Shown here piece after piece: positions 5,381-7,988 of a stretch of DNA of 7,988 bases; positions within the stretch are counted from its first letter, which is position 1, and each line of letters begins with the position of its first letter. The DNA comes from an uncultured Sutterella sp. (GTDB lineage: Bacteria > Pseudomonadota > Gammaproteobacteria > Burkholderiales > Burkholderiaceae_F). Under the pieces are notes generated by a model. That model had not been told where the DNA came from and did not search any database. It saw only the letters and a list, made by a program, of their open reading frames with translations. Made by a program: the position numbers and the translations under genes. The stretch is from NCBI GenBank assembly GCA_900552915.1, contig USBS01000082.1, positions 1 to 7,988 of the forward strand, read 5' to 3'.

Positions 5381-7294
5381 CTATTTTTCTTCGCTCTCGG
5401 AAGACTCTGTCGAGTGTTTGCCTTTGCCGCTGCGCAGATCGATATCGATGACGGCGGTTAGGCCGCGCGTTCGGTTGCGCACGAAATGAAGCCGGGCGCC
5501 GTGCGACTCGGCAATGCCGCGCACGATCTGCAGCCCCAGACCAAGACCCTCTTTCTTGACGCTCATCAGAGGCTGTGCAAGCCGCGCAAACTCTTCGTCG
5601 GAAAGCGTTTCACCGTTGTCGGAAACCGTGAGCCGCACCTTGTCGATGGCGGTATGTTCAAGTCCGACATGTACAGCGGGACGCTCGGTGTTCTGACAGG
5701 CTTCGCAGGCGTTTTTCATCAGATTGTGCATCACGAGCTCCCACTCGAGCGGATTGGCATCGAACACGACGCCCGTGTCGGTTTCGGCCGTGATGTCGAC
5801 CTTGGGATAGCGCCCCGTGCTCTTAAACGCCGCAATCGCCTGATCGATCACGACCTTGAGATCCACCTCCTGACGCGCTTTGTGCATGCCTTTGGCATAG
5901 GCGCGCACATTGTCGATGATGCGGTTGGCTCGATCGATCTGCTCTTCGATGCTGCCGAGCACCTTGGTGAGCAGTTCCCGATCGGGCTTCTCGCGAGTGA
6001 GGATCTTGCGTGCGCTTTTGCTGAAAAGCAGCGCCGCACTCATAGGCTGCCTCAGCTCGTGCGCAATCATCGAGGACAACTGTCCCACGATGCCGCTCTT
6101 TTGCAGACGTTCGATACGCTCATGCGCCTCATAGGCCTGTTCCTTCAGATCCTTTTCACGCTCAAGCGCCTCGCGCAGCTCGCGCGTGCGCACGGCCACA
6201 AGCCCCGTGACGCGCACCGAGTGCAGAATCCAGGCAAAAAGCAACGCAAGCACCGCAATGATCGCGTTGCCGTATTCGTCCCAGACGCGAGCAAAAGTCC
6301 AGTCGCGCATCCATTCGTAGGGCCCGAGCCGCAGCAAGCGGTAGAGTTCGTCGACGGGGCGGTAGTCGGTGCCCACGGTCCAGTAGTGACCGTCTTCGGT
6401 GGGCGCCATCGAAAATGCCGAATACACAACAGCCTTCGTAATAGCGGGAGGCGCAGCCGGCGCCGAAGCAAGCACCCAGGACGGATACAAATCGGTCGAT
6501 CGGCTGCAGACGCCCTTGGCAATGTCCTCTGCCGTTCTCGAGCGAGGCTCGATTACGCGATAACGTTTGGCTTCATCGGGGTGTTTTTCCAGATAGGACT
6601 CAAGCCAGCACTGCCGCAAAATGGCAACGTCAACCTTGCCTTCGCGCAAAAAATCAAAACCCGCCTTGAGCCTGTCGTCGGGCCCCACGAATGCCACGGA
6701 ACTGAAGAAGTTTTCAAAGCGAAAACCTCGACGGTGCACTTCCCCCATCGGAATAAGATAGCCCGTAAAGCCGCTGGCGCTTGAAGCGGCCGCCTTCTTG
6801 CCCTTCATATCGGCAAAGGCGTGGATATCGCTGTCGGCGCGAACCACAAAGCTCGAGCCTTCCCCGTGGTTGGGATCGGGGTACGCAGAACTCGCAAGCG
6901 AAGCAACCGCCACGGCGCCGCTTTGCACCAAACGCCAGTAAAAGCCAGCGCTTGCAATGAAGATGTCGACATCTTCGTTGCGGATCGCTTCGGCTAGCTC
7001 GGTCATCGTGTACTCGCGCACGCGTACGTTCTCTTCGCCGAACGAGCGGCGCAGCGCCTGCACGGTCGAATCCACGACGGCTTCGTTGGGAGACGGACGC
7101 GTGAAAGCCACAATGCCGAAATTGATTGGGCGCGGCAGCTCCACCGCGCTCGCATAGGTCTGCGTCTGCGCCTCCAGGCGAGAGGCCAGATCAAGAACAA
7201 TGCCCTGCCCGTCCGAGCCGATTGTTGTCTGAGCATAGGCAGCCGCACAAACGCTCATGGCAAGCGCCGCTGCGCAATGTTTGATTGATCGCAT
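5381..7294 (-). CDS. TtrS-like sensor histidine kinase with periplasmic PhnD-type binding domain
   Basis: An inner-membrane sensor kinase, 637 aa from the chosen start. Order: signal peptide (MRSIKHCAAALAMSVCAAAYA, cut after AYA near residue 21, i.e. MRSIKHCAAA then LAMSVCAAAYA); a periplasmic substrate-binding domain of the phosphonate-binding/TtrS type (about 55-330, with NFGIVAFTRP, DIFIASAGFYW, LYPSWVLAS, LGPYEWMR); one membrane helix (344-360); a coiled coil; the dimerisation helix with phospho-acceptor H412 in SMIAHELRQP; N528 in NLMKNACEA; DNG (559-561); and GLGLGL (583-588). Two periplasmic cysteines, C229 (RQCWLE) and C263 (GVCSRS), could pair. A start at 7384 would add 30 residues that read through the cstA terminator hairpin and hide the signal peptide, so it is rejected. 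With its response regulator it forms a TtrSR-like pair; TtrS itself detects tetrathionate. The ligand here is unknown and no reductase genes are visible. Confidence 0.9.
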   Translation of the reverse strand: MRSIKHCAAALAMSVCAAAYAQTTIGSDGQGIVLDLASRLEAQTQTYASAVELPRPINFGIVAFTRPSPNEAVVDSTVQALRRSFGEENVRVREYTMTELAEAIRNEDVDIFIASAGFYWRLVQSGAVAVASLASSAYPDPNHGEGSSFVVRADSDIHAFADMKGKKAAASSASGFTGYLIPMGEVHRRGFRFENFFSSVAFVGPDDRLKAGFDFLREGKVDVAILRQCWLESYLEKHPDEAKRYRVIEPRSRTAEDIAKGVCSRSTDLYPSWVLASAPAAPPAITKAVVYSAFSMAPTEDGHYWTVGTDYRPVDELYRLLRLGPYEWMRDWTFARVWDEYGNAIIAVLALLFAWILHSVRVTGLVAVRTRELREALEREKDLKEQAYEAHERIERLQKSGIVGQLSSMIAHELRQPMSAALLFSKSARKILTREKPDRELLTKVLGSIEEQIDRANRIIDNVRAYAKGMHKARQEVDLKVVIDQAIAAFKSTGRYPKVDITAETDTGVVFDANPLEWELVMHNLMKNACEACQNTERPAVHVGLEHTAIDKVRLTVSDNGETLSDEEFARLAQPLMSVKKEGLGLGLQIVRGIAESHGARLHFVRNRTRGLTAVIDIDLRSGKGKHSTESSESEEK

Positions 7295-7375
7295 TGAAGA
7301 GCCGTTGGATTGACGAACGATTTGCGGCGTATTTTGCCAAATTACCGCTGATGTCAGTAGTCCCGAAACGACAAA

Positions 7376-7394
7376 GCCTCGCAAAATGCGAGGC
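7376..7394 (-). terminator. Terminator hairpin of cstA
   Basis: A perfect 7-bp stem, GCCTCGC on either strand (7376-7382 with GCGAGGC at 7388-7394), with a 5-base loop lies 28 bases after the cstA stop. On the minus strand it is followed by TTTGTCGTTT, a mediocre T-tract. It separates cstA from the sensor kinase gene, which therefore probably has its own promoter in 7295-7375, where I see no convincing -35/-10 pair. Confidence 0.65.
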
Positions 7395-7422
7395 CCTGCC
7401 GTTTGAAAAAGTCAAATGGAAC

Positions 7423-7988
7423 TTATTCTTCCACGACCTGCTTCACTTCGACGCCGTAGGCATCGTGCGTGAGGGTCTTCATGTTGATGAGGACCAGCCA
7501 GCGGCGCAGCGTACCGAAGATCACGAAGGCCATCAGGACCATGACGATCACGGAGAGCGAGGCCAACAGAATCTGACCGTTGGGCAAATACTGGTTGACA
7601 ACGAGCCAGATGCCGGCCCAAACCGTAATTACCGTCATCAACAGGCCCGGAACACCCGTCATCCACGCGTACTTGCCCTTATTGAGGCGCAGCAGCACGG
7701 TGGTGCCGATCAGCAGCGTCACGGAAGCAAGCAGCTGGTTGCAGATGCCGAAGAGCGGCCAGATGCTCGAGATATCGCCCGAGTAGACCAGGTAGCCCCA
7801 GGAACCCGTAAAGAGCAGACTCGTGATGATGATGCCCGGAACCCAATCCTTCTGGTTGAACTTCGGGGAGATGTAGCGGCCGATCATTTCCTGCAGGAAG
7901 AAACGGCCCACACGGGTGCCCGCGTCCACGGCGGTCAGAATGAAGACGGCTTCAAACATGATGGCGAAGTGGTACCAGTAGGCCATCA
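7423..7988 (-). CDS. cstA: CstA-family carbon starvation / peptide-pyruvate transporter, C-terminal part
   Basis: The last 188 or so codons of an inner-membrane CstA/BtsT-family transporter; the gene starts beyond the right edge of the window. Visible family stretches are MAYWYHFAIMFEAVFILT, VDAGTRVGRF, WGYLVYSGDISSIWPLFG and GICNQLLASVTLLIGTT. There are about five hydrophobic helices in this part. E. coli relatives are about 700 residues and take up pyruvate (BtsT, CstA), with peptide uptake also proposed for CstA. The tail after the last helix (LRRWLVLINMKTLTHDAYGVEVKQVVEE, from LRRWLV onward) is short, charged and cytoplasmic. It ends in TAA (7425-7423) and is followed by a hairpin terminator. 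The ATG at 7986-7984 is an internal methionine. The neighbouring two-component system may or may not control it. Confidence 0.9.
   Translation of the reverse strand, partial: MAYWYHFAIMFEAVFILTAVDAGTRVGRFFLQEMIGRYISPKFNQKDWVPGIIITSLLFTGSWGYLVYSGDISSIWPLFGICNQLLASVTLLIGTTVLLRLNKGKYAWMTGVPGLLMTVITVWAGIWLVVNQYLPNGQILLASLSVIVMVLMAFVIFGTLRRWLVLINMKTLTHDAYGVEVKQVVEE

Noticed and set aside
5486..6784. Long plus-strand open frame (432 codons) opposite the sensor kinase
   Set aside because: It is antisense to a gene with complete kinase motifs and shows no recognisable domain; it is a by-product of GC-rich codon use.
7295..7384. Longer N-terminus for the sensor kinase starting at 7384
   Set aside because: The start lies in the loop of the cstA terminator, and the extension would bury the clear signal peptide that begins at 7294.
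1..7988. CRISPR arrays, tRNA or rRNA genes, insertion sequences, attachment sites
   Set aside because: I saw no regularly spaced repeats, cloverleaf, transposase or integrase motifs, or terminal repeats; repeat-like signals are confined to operators and terminators.

Overview
The window looks like chromosomal DNA of a gut-associated betaproteobacterium, most plausibly a Sutterellaceae-type (Sutterella/Parasutterella) relative. This is inferred from a YheS-type ABC-F protein, a CstA-type transporter and a TtrS/TtrR-like two-component pair, together with a heavy-metal cassette whose proteins read like those of Clostridia. No 16S gene or similar marker is present, so the assignment is tentative. 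The DNA is moderately GC-rich and densely packed; the only markedly AT-rich patches are two divergent regulatory regions.

Layout, left to right. (1) 1-638 (+): the 3' part of an ABC-F ATPase (yheS). (2) 697-1382: an ArsR/SmtB-type metal sensor (-) diverging from a 72-aa stand-alone HMA metal-binding protein (+). The gap between them holds a near-consensus promoter (TTGACA, 17 bp, TATAGT) and several AT-rich palindromes that look like operators. (3) 1506-3383 (+): a P1B-type Zn/Cd/Pb efflux ATPase without its own HMA domain, separated from the HMA gene by a terminator-like hairpin and followed by a strong intrinsic terminator. (4) 3423-3812 (-): a MerR-family regulator whose last codons run through that terminator. 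It diverges from an UlaG-like metallo-beta-lactamase-fold hydrolase (3921-4709, +). The gap carries a textbook MerR-type promoter: a 19-bp spacer with a dyad inside it. (5) 4743-5372 and 5381-7294 (-): a FixJ/TtrR-type response regulator and a TtrS-like sensor kinase with a periplasmic binding domain, probably one operon. (6) 7423-7988 (-): the C-terminal part of CstA, closed by a hairpin terminator.

How the genes work together. Module 2+3 is a metal-detoxification cassette: ArsR would lose DNA affinity when it binds metal, releasing the HMA protein and, by read-through, the ATPase, which exports the metal from the cytoplasm. Module 4 looks like a self-contained regulator-plus-enzyme switch. 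The MerR protein has a PbrR/CadR-like target site but lacks the metal-ligand cysteines of that group, so its signal is unknown; this pair is the most novel-looking part of the window. Module 5 probably senses an extracytoplasmic small molecule, as TtrS senses tetrathionate, but no reductase is visible nearby and its target genes lie outside the window or could include cstA.
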